From: CAYLPU01 sp964385635
GTDB taxonomy: Bacteria; Chloroflexota; Anaerolineae; B4-G1
Length of the DNA: 18,458 bases
Assembly: GCA_964385635.1 (NCBI GenBank)
Contig: CAYLPU010000101.1
Coordinates: 1 to 18,458, forward strand
Reading direction: 5' to 3'
Part shown: positions 7,203 to 15,350 of the stretch, one piece after another
Layout: the number at the start of each line of letters is the position of its first letter
Position numbering within the stretch: the stretch's first letter is position 1
Program-made: the position numbers and the translations under genes
Notes under the pieces: generated by a model
Told to the model about the DNA's origin: nothing
Database searches by the model: none
The model's input: the letters and a program-made list of their open reading frames with translations, nothing else

Positions 7203-10200
7203 ATGCAATCTCCTTACAGGCCACCCCAAGAGCATATTGACTGGATACGCAGCCGGAAATTCGGCCTCGCGCCAGATGGGACTATCGACAAGCAGAACCC
7301 GCTGTCGGATGATCTTCAGCGTGCCATCTCGCATTTATCAGAGGGACTGTACTCCAAGGAGACGCACTTTATCCTGGAACTGATTCAGAATGCCGAAGAC
7401 AACCACTATGACGAGAATGCGAAGCCCGACCTAACATTCGCTCTGTTATCCAGAGATCCAACTGGAACCCCAGAAGCCGAGGGCGCTCTACTTGTCATAA
7501 ACAACGAAGTGGGATTTCGCCCCGAGGACGTTCAGGCATTGTGCGCTGTTGGGGCAACGACCAAGGAGAAGCGGGAAGGATACGTTGGCGAGAAAGGCAT
7601 CGGCTTCAAGTCCGTGTTCGTGGTAAGCAGTCAGCCCCACATTTTCTCCGGTGGCTATCAGTTCCGGTTTCAGGAAGAACCGGATCCCCAAGCTGAACTT
7701 GGCTATATCGTACCTTATTGGGTATCTGAGATACCGCCTGAGATGAAGGAGCACAGCAACAGAACACGCATCGTACTTCCTCTGAAACCTGGTAAGCGAG
7801 AAGGGGTCACCAAGGAACTTGAAACAATTGCTCCCGAAACCATCTTGTTTCTCTCCAAGTTGGAGGGATTAGCCATCCACATTGAGAACCAGAAGCCTAT
7901 TGAGGTAATACGAGATGATACGAACAGGCCGCTGGTCCAGTTTATGACAGGTGACCAGTATGTGGAGTTCTGGCTAGTCGAGCAGGAGATCCCCATGCCA
8001 CCTGACCTCCACGAGGAGAAGCGAGAAGGCATTACTACTCGGAAAGTTAGCGTCGCACTACCCCTGACAACAGAAGTCAGTTCCGAAGGACAAGTGTTCG
8101 CTTTTCTGCCCACAAAAGAGAAAAGCGGTTTCCCTTTCATAATCAATGCGGACTTCATTCTTTTAACATCACGTGAGGGCATTAAGTACGACTGCCCATG
8201 GAATCTCTGGTTGCGCGATTGTATGGCTCCAGCGTTCATACAAGCTTTTACAAGCCTTCTTGACAAGCCAAAGTACAGGGCCAGGGCGTATGCCTTCATT
8301 CCGTTGGCCAGTGATAACCAGGAAGAGTTTTTCCAGCCTACTGTCGAGGCCATTCACAACGAACTGAGCAGTCGGGCCGTGATTTGGACGCTTGACGGTG
8401 AGACGCTGGTGAAGCCATCAGAAGCCCGCTTAGCCTCTGACGAGTTTCGCAGACTGCTGAACATTGCCTATATGCCAACTCAGTTGCAGAAGACGCCTCT
8501 TGTTCACCCGCAGATTCAGACCTACCGGAAACAACTCGAGGCTATTGGCGTCGAAGACCTGAGTTCGAGCGAGATCATCGAATGTCTAAGAGACGAAACT
8601 TGGCTTGAGTCTCAAGACCTGGAGTGGTTCGTCGCACTTTATGAATACCTGAGCCAGCTACGACGGGCGACAGAGAAGCGTCTCCAGGGCTTGAATTTGC
8701 TCCCTCTTGAAGAGGGTAGGAGGTCAAATGCAACCGAACAACCTATCTACTTCCCAGCAGAAGATGTGCAGGAGATCAGGCAACTACAGACCCAGGTTTC
8801 TTCTGTACTCACCATCGCCTTTCTGAATCCGAGACTCTACGCGTTACTCGACGACAACCAAGGACTTACCCGATGGCTCGTTGACATGCTGGGAGTGCGG
8901 GAGTTGACACCGGATAATTACTGTCTTGATCTAGCCCGGGGACTCAACGAACATCGGGCCGAAGTCAGTGTGTCTGAACTGGTACATCTAACCGCATACA
9001 TTCGAGACCAATTCGATGCTCTTGATGATGAGACTCAACAAGCGATCATAGATGTACTGCCTCTTGCCCTGGCTGACGGGGAAATCGTAGAACCGCAAGA
9101 GTGGAATGATGACCACCCACTGGCCATGCCAGAGGCAATGAATCCCAAAACTGGCTGGCAATTGGTGTTTCCGGACTCAGAGGATCGCGCTCACTTGCAT
9201 GTGCTGGCCGATGATTACCTGGCTGACTGCGCTGGACGGAGTGATGTGAAGCACTGGCTAGATTTCTTCAGGGCGATAGGGGCAACAGAAGCCCCCTCGT
9301 CTAGGCGTGATAAGTGGCATTGGTGGTCGCACACGCTACCCGATGAGGTTCCTGAACACGCCAGGGAGTTGCTGGAGGCCAATAGGGAATACTCTACACG
9401 TGGCCACGCTTTCCGAGACTGGCGCGCCCCCCGGTGGCTGATGGATTTGGAAAGCTCAGGAAAACCCAAACGAGGGTTGAAGAGCCGTTCTCGGGCATTG
9501 ATACGGTGGCTGCAAACCCGTCTATCTGAATCACGATTCGCAACGGTATCGCTTGAGAAGGCTCGCTACGAATGGCATTACTACTACTGGTATCATAAGG
9601 TGTTGGATTCGGAGTTCAAGCACTGCCTCTTGGAGGCCCCATGGTTCCCGAGCACCCAAGGGCCTATGAGGCCTGGTGAAGTCTTCCTGGACAAACCCGA
9701 GTTGCGTGAACTCTTTGGGGATGCAGTACCCTATGCTCCCAAGAACGTTGACGAGAACGCAGCCAATTGGCTCGGACTACGCAAAACAGCCACCGTAGAC
9801 GAGTTATTACAGTATCTGCAAGAACTCAGTTCTCGACCTGCCGACCAGGTTGATCAGAAGGTGGTCAGCAGGATATATGCATTTCTGGCGGAGAGGTGGC
9901 GTTCTGATGTCAAAGACCTCTTTGAAGAACACCCCCTAATCCTAGTCTCCAAACCTCATCCGAGGTGGATCACCTCAAAGCAGGCCGTTTGGCCCGATCT
10001 ATCGGCTGTCTTCGGTGAAGCATACGTGTACCTGGAGAAGCGGTATCATCGCTTCAGAGAGTTCTTCGTTGAAAAGGTGGGTGTGGCAGAACGGCTTAGT
10101 CAGGAATTGTTCGCTCAAGCCTGGACTCAGTTGGCCAAAGCGGAGAATATCCAGGCTGACGCGGTGGAAGCTGCTCTGGAGCATATCTATCCGGAACTGC

Positions 10201-11627
10201 TGAAAGTTGCCAAAGGAGACGGCCAGCCGGAATGGTGGCAGGGATTCCGTGCTGAGGCCAAGATATGGACACAAAGCGACCGGTTCGAGCATGCCGACCA
10301 GGTATATGTCCCCGACGACGGCGAGCTAAAGAGTCTCTTCGTTGAAGAGGGCGTTGAGTTTGCCTGGCGCCCTGAGAAAGCCGGTTTCGCTGAGTATCAA
10401 CCGTTGTATCGCGATCTGGGTGTTTGCTCACTGGTGGAGACGGTCGAGGCAACTGCTGAGGTGCAGCAAGTGGCTGAAACTGACGACTTTCACCCTCTCC
10501 TGACATTGGCTGCAAAAAGGGCGATCTGCGTTTATCTCTGGAACGTGAACAGCGATCAGTATGAACGCACAAAGCAGACTGGTGTCCTCGAAGCGTTGCT
10601 TAGGACCCAGGAACAGATGGTCAAGAGCTTGACAGTGTTCTACGAATTGGATTGGACCGCTGTCGAGGTCTGCGATAGTAGCGCCTACTGGCAACAGGAC
10701 AAGCGTTTGCTCTATCGATCAGACGCGCACTCGCAAGATCAGCTTGAGATTGAAACACCGGCTATTCTCGCCAGACGACTCACTGGCGGTCGCACGTCCA
10801 ACGCGCTGGAGAACTTCATCGGCAGGGTTCTTGGTGCATCTGAGGTCAAGGTTGACGGAATCATTCACAAGAACAACTGGTCCCTGCCCGCTGAGGAGAG
10901 AGAATGGATATACAAGGTACTTGCTTCGTCACCCAGGCAGGCTGAACCCGAACCCAAGCCAGAGTCGGAACCGAAAACCGAACCGGAGACTGAAGCAGCT
11001 AGCCCCAGGTCAAAGCATGAACTCAGAGGCGGACATGAACCCAAGTATGCACTGAAGCCTGCACCGCAACCTAGACCAAGGCCAGAGCCGGAACCCGAGC
11101 CTGGACCCAAGCCTAGACCGAAGCCTGAACCACACCACCGCTGTCCCAGGTTGCGCTCCTATGTAGAGCCAGGTGGTAGCGGTCGAGGCGGAGGTTCACC
11201 CGATGAAAGCGAATTGTCCGAGGAGCGGAAAGCCATTGAGAGAGCGGGAATCGAGGTCGCGCTGGCTTATGAACAGCGGCGCGGGCGTATTCCCAAAGAG
11301 TTGCCACCCAACCATGAAGGCTGGGACATAGACTCCTACGCGGAAGACCCGGTTGCCGCCATCTTAGACAAAGGCGAAAAGCATAAACTGGCGCGACGCA
11401 TCGAGGTCAAGGCCACCAAGTACGGCTGGGATGGCTGGGGCATTGGCCTCACCGCGCCGGAATATCGGGCGGCGCAGTGCCACGGCGAAGAATACTATCT
11501 CTATGTCGTTGAGTATGCCCTTGATGATGACCTGCGCAGATTGCACGTGTTCCAAAATCCCGTTGACAAGGTCAATGACTATCGGCTTGACGACCGCTGG
11601 AAAGCCGTCGCTGACGAAGGATACTAA
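7203..11627 (+). CDS. Sacsin-type Hsp90-fold ATPase with C-terminal DUF3883
   Basis: A 1474-residue protein starting at ATG 7203, with GAGG (7191-7194) 8 bases upstream. The N-terminal quarter is a sacsin/Hsp90-like GHKL ATPase: N-box ELIQNAEDN (59-67), a divergent G1 box INNEVGF, and the lid motif VGEKGIGFKS (128-137). A long middle region has no family I can name and contains many Trp and acidic residues. Residues about 1248-1313 form a low-complexity linker of alternating Pro, Glu, Lys and Arg. The C-terminus (about 1340-1470) is DUF3883, with GWDIDS (D1375, D1377) and IEVKA (E1401, K1403), an arrangement like PD-(D/E)XK nucleases. Such proteins recur near restriction and phage-defence genes; their mechanism is poorly known. 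I infer an ATP-gated sensor or effector working with the adjacent helicase. Confidence 0.9.
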   Translation: MQSPYRPPQEHIDWIRSRKFGLAPDGTIDKQNPLSDDLQRAISHLSEGLYSKETHFILELIQNAEDNHYDENAKPDLTFALLSRDPTGTPEAEGALLVINNEVGFRPEDVQALCAVGATTKEKREGYVGEKGIGFKSVFVVSSQPHIFSGGYQFRFQEEPDPQAELGYIVPYWVSEIPPEMKEHSNRTRIVLPLKPGKREGVTKELETIAPETILFLSKLEGLAIHIENQKPIEVIRDDTNRPLVQFMTGDQYVEFWLVEQEIPMPPDLHEEKREGITTRKVSVALPLTTEVSSEGQVFAFLPTKEKSGFPFIINADFILLTSREGIKYDCPWNLWLRDCMAPAFIQAFTSLLDKPKYRARAYAFIPLASDNQEEFFQPTVEAIHNELSSRAVIWTLDGETLVKPSEARLASDEFRRLLNIAYMPTQLQKTPLVHPQIQTYRKQLEAIGVEDLSSSEIIECLRDETWLESQDLEWFVALYEYLSQLRRATEKRLQGLNLLPLEEGRRSNATEQPIYFPAEDVQEIRQLQTQVSSVLTIAFLNPRLYALLDDNQGLTRWLVDMLGVRELTPDNYCLDLARGLNEHRAEVSVSELVHLTAYIRDQFDALDDETQQAIIDVLPLALADGEIVEPQEWNDDHPLAMPEAMNPKTGWQLVFPDSEDRAHLHVLADDYLADCAGRSDVKHWLDFFRAIGATEAPSSRRDKWHWWSHTLPDEVPEHARELLEANREYSTRGHAFRDWRAPRWLMDLESSGKPKRGLKSRSRALIRWLQTRLSESRFATVSLEKARYEWHYYYWYHKVLDSEFKHCLLEAPWFPSTQGPMRPGEVFLDKPELRELFGDAVPYAPKNVDENAANWLGLRKTATVDELLQYLQELSSRPADQVDQKVVSRIYAFLAERWRSDVKDLFEEHPLILVSKPHPRWITSKQAVWPDLSAVFGEAYVYLEKRYHRFREFFVEKVGVAERLSQELFAQAWTQLAKAENIQADAVEAALEHIYPELLKVAKGDGQPEWWQGFRAEAKIWTQSDRFEHADQVYVPDDGELKSLFVEEGVEFAWRPEKAGFAEYQPLYRDLGVCSLVETVEATAEVQQVAETDDFHPLLTLAAKRAICVYLWNVNSDQYERTKQTGVLEALLRTQEQMVKSLTVFYELDWTAVEVCDSSAYWQQDKRLLYRSDAHSQDQLEIETPAILARRLTGGRTSNALENFIGRVLGASEVKVDGIIHKNNWSLPAEEREWIYKVLASSPRQAEPEPKPESEPKTEPETEAASPRSKHELRGGHEPKYALKPAPQPRPRPEPEPEPGPKPRPKPEPHHRCPRLRSYVEPGGSGRGGGSPDESELSEERKAIERAGIEVALAYEQRRGRIPKELPPNHEGWDIDSYAEDPVAAILDKGEKHKLARRIEVKATKYGWDGWGIGLTAPEYRAAQCHGEEYYLYVVEYALDDDLRRLHVFQNPVDKVNDYRLDDRWKAVADEGY

Positions 11628-11682
11628 CCGGAGATCCTCAAAATCTGGATTTGAAACCTGATTGGGAAGCAGGAGGCACTTT

Positions 11683-11821
11683 GTACCCAAAATCGAAATC
11701 ACCCGCACCGAACTCGTCTGGCCCGGCAAGTACGACGACGACGGCAACCTGGCCCCGCCGCGTTAGCCTGCCCTTCCAGGTCATCGAGCGGGTCAACGAG
11801 ACCCGCGCCACCCGCGAGCAG
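11683..11821 (+). pseudogene. Broken duplicate of the 5' end of mod
   Basis: Bases 11692-11821 match the start of mod at 12741-12875. The first 71 differ at 5 positions and the last 57 are identical (11765-11821 equals 12819-12875). Between them 5 bases are missing, which shifts the frame and creates an in-frame TAG at 11763. The codon equivalent to the mod GTG start is GTA here (11683-11685), although a good AGGAGG ribosome-binding site survives at 11671-11676. The match stops abruptly at 11821. This is a remnant of a former or duplicated methyltransferase gene directly behind the sacsin-like gene, and it encodes nothing now. Confidence 0.9.
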
Positions 11822-11840
11822 TGGAAGCAGAATAGCCAGT

Positions 11841-11869
11841 TTGACATCTGATCCACTCCGGCGCATAAT
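11841..11869 (+). promoter_or_regulatory. Sigma-70-type promoter of the DUF5678/retropepsin cassette
   Basis: A perfect TTGACA (11841-11846), a 17-base spacer and CATAAT (11864-11869) lie 20 bases after the mod fragment ends. Transcription from about 11876 would reach the ATG at 11967 and could continue into mod and res. The bases between the mod fragment and this gene (11822-11966) hold nothing else I can identify. Confidence 0.65.
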
Positions 11870-11966
11870 AACTCTGGTAAAGCATGTCTGCGGGCTTTGC
11901 TCAACGCTATTCCTTGCACCCAGCCAGTTGTTCGCACCGATTGAATTGAGGAAGGAGTTCAGACTG

Positions 11967-12341
11967 ATGACAGAGCATCGTGTGTTGATACCAGACCAAA
12001 TGTTTACTGAACTGACGCCAATAGCGGAACAGGAAAACAAAGAAATCAGCGATCTGGTCAATGAGGCATTGCGACAGTATCTATGGGAGGCCAAAGAACG
12101 CAAAATAGACCGGGAAATGGAAGCGTACCGCACTATGCACATCGAATTGAAACAGCGTTTCCTGGGCAAGTACGTGGCCATTCACAACGGGGAATTGGTG
12201 GATCACGACGCCGACCGCCGTGCCCTGTCTCGGCGGGTACGCCAGAAATACGGGGGCGTAGCGGTGCTCATCACTCCTGTTGAAGAAAAGCCAGAACGCG
12301 AGTTCTTGATGCTGAGTCCCCGATTTGAGCGAGGCGCATGA
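11967..12341 (+). CDS. RHH-like / DUF5678 small protein
   Basis: A 124-residue protein starting at ATG 11967, with GGAG (11954-11957) 9 bases upstream. Residues 1-45 look like a ribbon-helix-helix DNA-binding fold (strand HRVLIP, then EISDLVNEALRQYL). Residues about 65-120 match the DUF5678 pattern (FLGKYVAIHNGELVDHDAD, then a helix and a strand ending VLITPVEEKPE). Its stop overlaps the start of the retropepsin-like gene by ATGA. DUF5678 and aspartyl protease-like genes are commonly paired in bacterial genomes, and the layout recalls an antitoxin with its partner. DNA binding and autorepression of the promoter at 11841 are inferences. Confidence 0.82.
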   Translation: MTEHRVLIPDQMFTELTPIAEQENKEISDLVNEALRQYLWEAKERKIDREMEAYRTMHIELKQRFLGKYVAIHNGELVDHDADRRALSRRVRQKYGGVAVLITPVEEKPEREFLMLSPRFERGA

Positions 12342-12739
12342 TGCCATACCCATACAACTCCCGTTACTATCCCTCCATGCCAGCCGTTGAGCTCGCTTTG
12401 GGCGCACCAGGGGCCGGTTTTTCGTTAGGTCCTCTTCCCACGATCATAGATACTGGCGCAGACATCACTACGGTGCCCAGGGAGTATCTGGTGCATCTGG
12501 GAGCACCGGTTGTCGCCAGTGGGTACTTGCGTAACCTATGGGGAGAGAGACACAGGGTCAAGATATACGAAGTCAACGTGCGTGTCGGAGGACACGACTT
12601 CCACGAGATCGAGGTCGCTAGCGAACCGGGTGGACGTGAGGTCTTGTTGGGGCGGGATGTGCTCAATCGGCTGAATCTGCAACTGGACGGACCGAATGAG
12701 ATTGTGGTCGTCCTGGACGAAGGAGAGTCGCGTGGCTAA
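12338..12739 (+). CDS. Retropepsin-like aspartyl protease-fold protein
   Basis: A 133-residue single-domain protein with the retropepsin signature: active-site IIDTGADITTVP (D38-T-G) and a downstream LLGRDVLNRL (103-112), the usual second hallmark of this fold. Such proteins would act as homodimers, each giving one catalytic Asp. There is no signal peptide, so it is cytosolic. It overlaps the DUF5678 gene at its start (ATGA at 12338) and the mod gene at its end (the GTG at 12732 lies within its last codons), so all three are translationally linked. The substrate is unknown; the co-encoded DUF5678 protein is the obvious candidate. It may also lack protease activity and only bind its partner. 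Confidence 0.85.
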   Translation: MMPYPYNSRYYPSMPAVELALGAPGAGFSLGPLPTIIDTGADITTVPREYLVHLGAPVVASGYLRNLWGERHRVKIYEVNVRVGGHDFHEIEVASEPGGREVLLGRDVLNRLNLQLDGPNEIVVVLDEGESRG

Positions 12740-14840
12740 GATCGAAATCACCCGCACCGAACTGGTCTGGCCCGGCAAGTACGACGAAGACGGCAACCTG
12801 GTCCCACCTCGCCGTGTGAGCCTGCCCTTCCAGGTCATCGAGCGGGTCAACGAGACCCGCGCCACCCGCGAGCAGCGCGAGGAAGAACGTGCTGGACATG
12901 TGGCCACCCTCTTCGAGTACTGGCGGGCCGACGAGGAGCAGAAGGCCGACCCCGGCGACGGCTGGCGCAACAAACTCATCTGGGGCGACAACCTCTACGT
13001 GATGGGTTCGCTGCTGGAGCACTTTGCTGGCAAGGTTGATCTGATCTACATTGACCCGCCGTTTGCAACGGGAGCAGATTTTTCGTTTAGGGCGGAAGTT
13101 GGTGATGAATTTGTTGACAAGAATCAATCTTTGCTTGAAGAGAAAGCATACCGAGACACGTGGGGTGAGGGCATTTCTTCATACATTCGAATGCTGTATG
13201 ACTGTTTGCGCCTGATGTCGGAGTTAATGAGCCCTTCTGGCTCAATTTACATTCACCTAGGGTGGGACATCTCGCAGTATGTCAAAGTTGTGGCAGATGA
13301 AATCTTTGGCACAGGCTCTTTCATCAACGAAATCACCTGGAAGCGCCAATCCGCACATAGCGACGTCGCCCAGGGCGCTACTCATTATGGGCGTGTCCAT
13401 GATGTAATACTCTTCTACGCAAGAGGAACCGACTTCACTTGGAATCACCAGTTTGAAGAATATGACCAAGAATATGTACAGGCCCACTATCGACACGTCG
13501 AGCCCGAAACAGGCAGGTGCTTTACTCACAGCGACATGACCGCTGCAAAGCCAGGGGGCGACACTGAGTACGAATGGCGAATCAAACGCAAGATTGGGAA
13601 ATCAACTTGGCAAGCCGACCTAACCAACGAATACCAGCAACCAGTGGAAGGTTTTGAGTACAAGGGCGTTCGTCCGTATAGGGGAAGATATTGGGGGTAC
13701 TCAAAAGCCAACATGGTTGAATGGGAGAAACAAGCACGCATCTACTACACGCGGACTGGAACGCCACGCTTGAAGCACTACTTGGAAGATATGCCGGGAC
13801 GTCCTATCCAGGATATTTGGGACAAGATGTCTACACAGACAATAGGCTCCGAGCGCACGGGATACGCGACACAGAAACCGAAGTTGTTGCTTGAGAGAAT
13901 CATCTTGACTTCATCCAACGAAGGAAACCTCGTTGCCGACTTTTTCTGCGGCTCCGGCACTACTTTGGCCGTAGCCGAGAAGCTGGGTCGCTGCTGGATC
14001 GGCTGCGACATGAGCCGCTACGCCATCCACGTCACCCGTAAGCGGTTGATGGACATTCCCAAGTGTTGCCCCTTCGAGATCCTCAACCTGGGCCAGTATG
14101 AGCGCCAGGTCTGGCAGGGGATCACCTTCGGCGGTGAAAGACGCCCCCGGCAGATGCTCATCTTTGAGTACCTCAAGTTCATCCTGGAACTCTACGGCGC
14201 GCAGCCGCTGGCCGGTACCCAGCACCTGCACGGCAAGAAGGGCAGCGCCGTGGTCCACATCGGCGCGGTGGACGCTCCGGTCACCATTGACGAGATCAAC
14301 GGTTGCCTGGAAGAGTGCAAAGCGATGAAGCAGAAAGAACTCCACGTCCTGGGCTGGGAGTGGGAGATGGGGCTGGCTAACCTGATGGTGGACCAGGCCA
14401 AAGCGCAGGGCATCAGGCTTCTGCTCCTCGCCATCCCTCGCGAGGTGATGGAGCAGCAGGCGGTTGACAAGGGCGACATACACTTCTACGAACTGGCCTA
14501 CCTGGAGGTGGAGATCAAGCCCTCGCGCAAGAAGCACTCCTTCCGGGTAACACTGACCGACTTCGTCATCCCCAACGACGAACTCATCCCACCCGAGGTG
14601 CGCGAGAAGATCAGGAAATGGTCCGACTACGTGGACTACTGGGCGGTGGACTGGGATTTCCAGAACGACACCTTCGTCAACGGCTGGACGTCCTACCGCA
14701 CCCGCCGCGACCGCACGCTGCGACTCAAGACCGATCCACACGTCTACGAGACGCCGGGAACGCATCGCATCCTGGTCAAGGTCATTGACATCTTTGGCAA
14801 CGACACGTCGCAGGTATTCGCGCTGGAGGTGCCATGGTAG
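12732..14840 (+). CDS. mod: Type III-like DNA methyltransferase (Mod), beta class
   Basis: A 702-residue protein from GTG 12732, with AGGAG (12721-12725) ahead. It methylates an exocyclic amino group of adenine or cytosine using S-adenosylmethionine. Motif IV DPPF (108-111, in YIDPPFATG) precedes motif I DFFCGSGTT (403-411), the beta-class order of type III Mod subunits. An N-terminal segment (1-55) is family-typical; about 112-397 spans the rest of the catalytic and target-recognition region; the C-terminus (about 655-702) looks like a PKD/Ig-like strand-rich unit (PGTHRILVKVIDIFGND). Residues from about 112 to 397 are encoded by visibly AT-richer DNA than the flanks, suggesting a recombined recognition domain. 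The partner is res at 15351, separated by a toxin-antitoxin remnant. It could instead be a type ISP-like or stand-alone enzyme, but the Res neighbour makes type III most likely. Confidence 0.93.
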   Translation: MAKIEITRTELVWPGKYDEDGNLVPPRRVSLPFQVIERVNETRATREQREEERAGHVATLFEYWRADEEQKADPGDGWRNKLIWGDNLYVMGSLLEHFAGKVDLIYIDPPFATGADFSFRAEVGDEFVDKNQSLLEEKAYRDTWGEGISSYIRMLYDCLRLMSELMSPSGSIYIHLGWDISQYVKVVADEIFGTGSFINEITWKRQSAHSDVAQGATHYGRVHDVILFYARGTDFTWNHQFEEYDQEYVQAHYRHVEPETGRCFTHSDMTAAKPGGDTEYEWRIKRKIGKSTWQADLTNEYQQPVEGFEYKGVRPYRGRYWGYSKANMVEWEKQARIYYTRTGTPRLKHYLEDMPGRPIQDIWDKMSTQTIGSERTGYATQKPKLLLERIILTSSNEGNLVADFFCGSGTTLAVAEKLGRCWIGCDMSRYAIHVTRKRLMDIPKCCPFEILNLGQYERQVWQGITFGGERRPRQMLIFEYLKFILELYGAQPLAGTQHLHGKKGSAVVHIGAVDAPVTIDEINGCLEECKAMKQKELHVLGWEWEMGLANLMVDQAKAQGIRLLLLAIPREVMEQQAVDKGDIHFYELAYLEVEIKPSRKKHSFRVTLTDFVIPNDELIPPEVREKIRKWSDYVDYWAVDWDFQNDTFVNGWTSYRTRRDRTLRLKTDPHVYETPGTHRILVKVIDIFGNDTSQVFALEVPW

Positions 14841-14881
14841 GCTTCCGACGCGTGCGGTGCTTTCTCTTTTGCGACTCATTA

Positions 14882-14890
14882 TGCTATAAT
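14882..14890 (+). promoter_or_regulatory. Extended -10 promoter of the toxin-antitoxin remnant
   Basis: TGCTATAAT (14882-14890) is a perfect extended -10 element, identical to that of radC. No good -35 box is seen at the right distance, which extended -10 promoters can tolerate. It lies 41 bases after the mod stop and 38 before the antitoxin ATG, and could also help transcribe res. Confidence 0.55.
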
Positions 14891-14928
14891 CCAAGTATCT
14901 GTTGTAAGCCAAGTGGAGGTAAAGATTG

Positions 14929-15231
14929 ATGGGCAACCCAGTCAAAACAAGCCAACACATTGAGGGGGATATGGCTACCGACATGGTGTCCATTCCGATC
15001 TCCTTGCTTCAGAAGATGTCAGAGGCGGCCGGGGCTTTTGAAGCCTTTGGGGACGAAATGGAAGACTATCTGCTATCTCAGGACACCGCTTTTCTAGCAC
15101 GGATGCGCCAGGCTCGAGCGCACCATCTGAAGGGAGAAACGCGCTCGCTGGATGTGGTGAAACAAGAACTGTGTATCGAATGGGGCTGCACAAATATCGA
15201 GTGGGAGACTACCGGGTGCTGCTGTGGGTAG
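14929..15231 (+). CDS. RelB/Phd-like antitoxin with altered C-terminus
   Basis: A 100-residue protein from ATG 14929, with GGAGG (14915-14919) 9 bases upstream. The body (DMVSIPISLLQKMSEAAGAF, an acidic helix, then GETRSLDVVKQELCIE) resembles RelB/Phd-type antitoxins that precede RelE/ParE toxins; such antitoxins normally stop after a V-K-x-E-L-G/C-I/L motif. Here the frame runs on for 15 odd residues (WGCTNIEWETTGCCCG), because a deletion joined it out of frame to the toxin remnant. The protein may still be made and bind its operator, but it has no toxin to neutralise here. The family assignment is by pattern only. Confidence 0.65.
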   Translation: MGNPVKTSQHIEGDMATDMVSIPISLLQKMSEAAGAFEAFGDEMEDYLLSQDTAFLARMRQARAHHLKGETRSLDVVKQELCIEWGCTNIEWETTGCCCG

Positions 15232-15302
15232 ATCGCGAAGCCGGGGTGTTGACTCTGTATGGTATTCAGCACCGGCGTGAAGTGTACGATATCTTGCGTT
15301 AA
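15180..15302 (+). pseudogene. RelE/ParE toxin remnant (C-terminal 40 residues)
   Basis: From ATG 15180 a frame encodes 40 residues including KYRVGDYRVLLWVD and IQHRREVYDILR. This is the C-terminal half of a RelE/ParE-family toxin (the L-R-V-G-D-Y-R-V strand and the final H-R-R-E-V-Y motif). A full toxin has about 85-95 residues; the N-terminal half is missing and the antitoxin tail runs straight into this segment in another frame. A single deletion at about 15175-15182 explains both facts. The remnant is very unlikely to be toxic, although an ATG or GTG (15171) could still allow translation. Confidence 0.8.
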
Positions 15303-15350
15303 CGGTGGAATTCGTATGATTCGTGGCGAGAATGCTCACAGAGGAAACCA

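Noticed and set aside
13911..14993. A 360-codon open frame antisense to mod
   Set aside because: The sense frame has intact methyltransferase motifs; the antisense frame has no family features and spans the promoter of the next gene.
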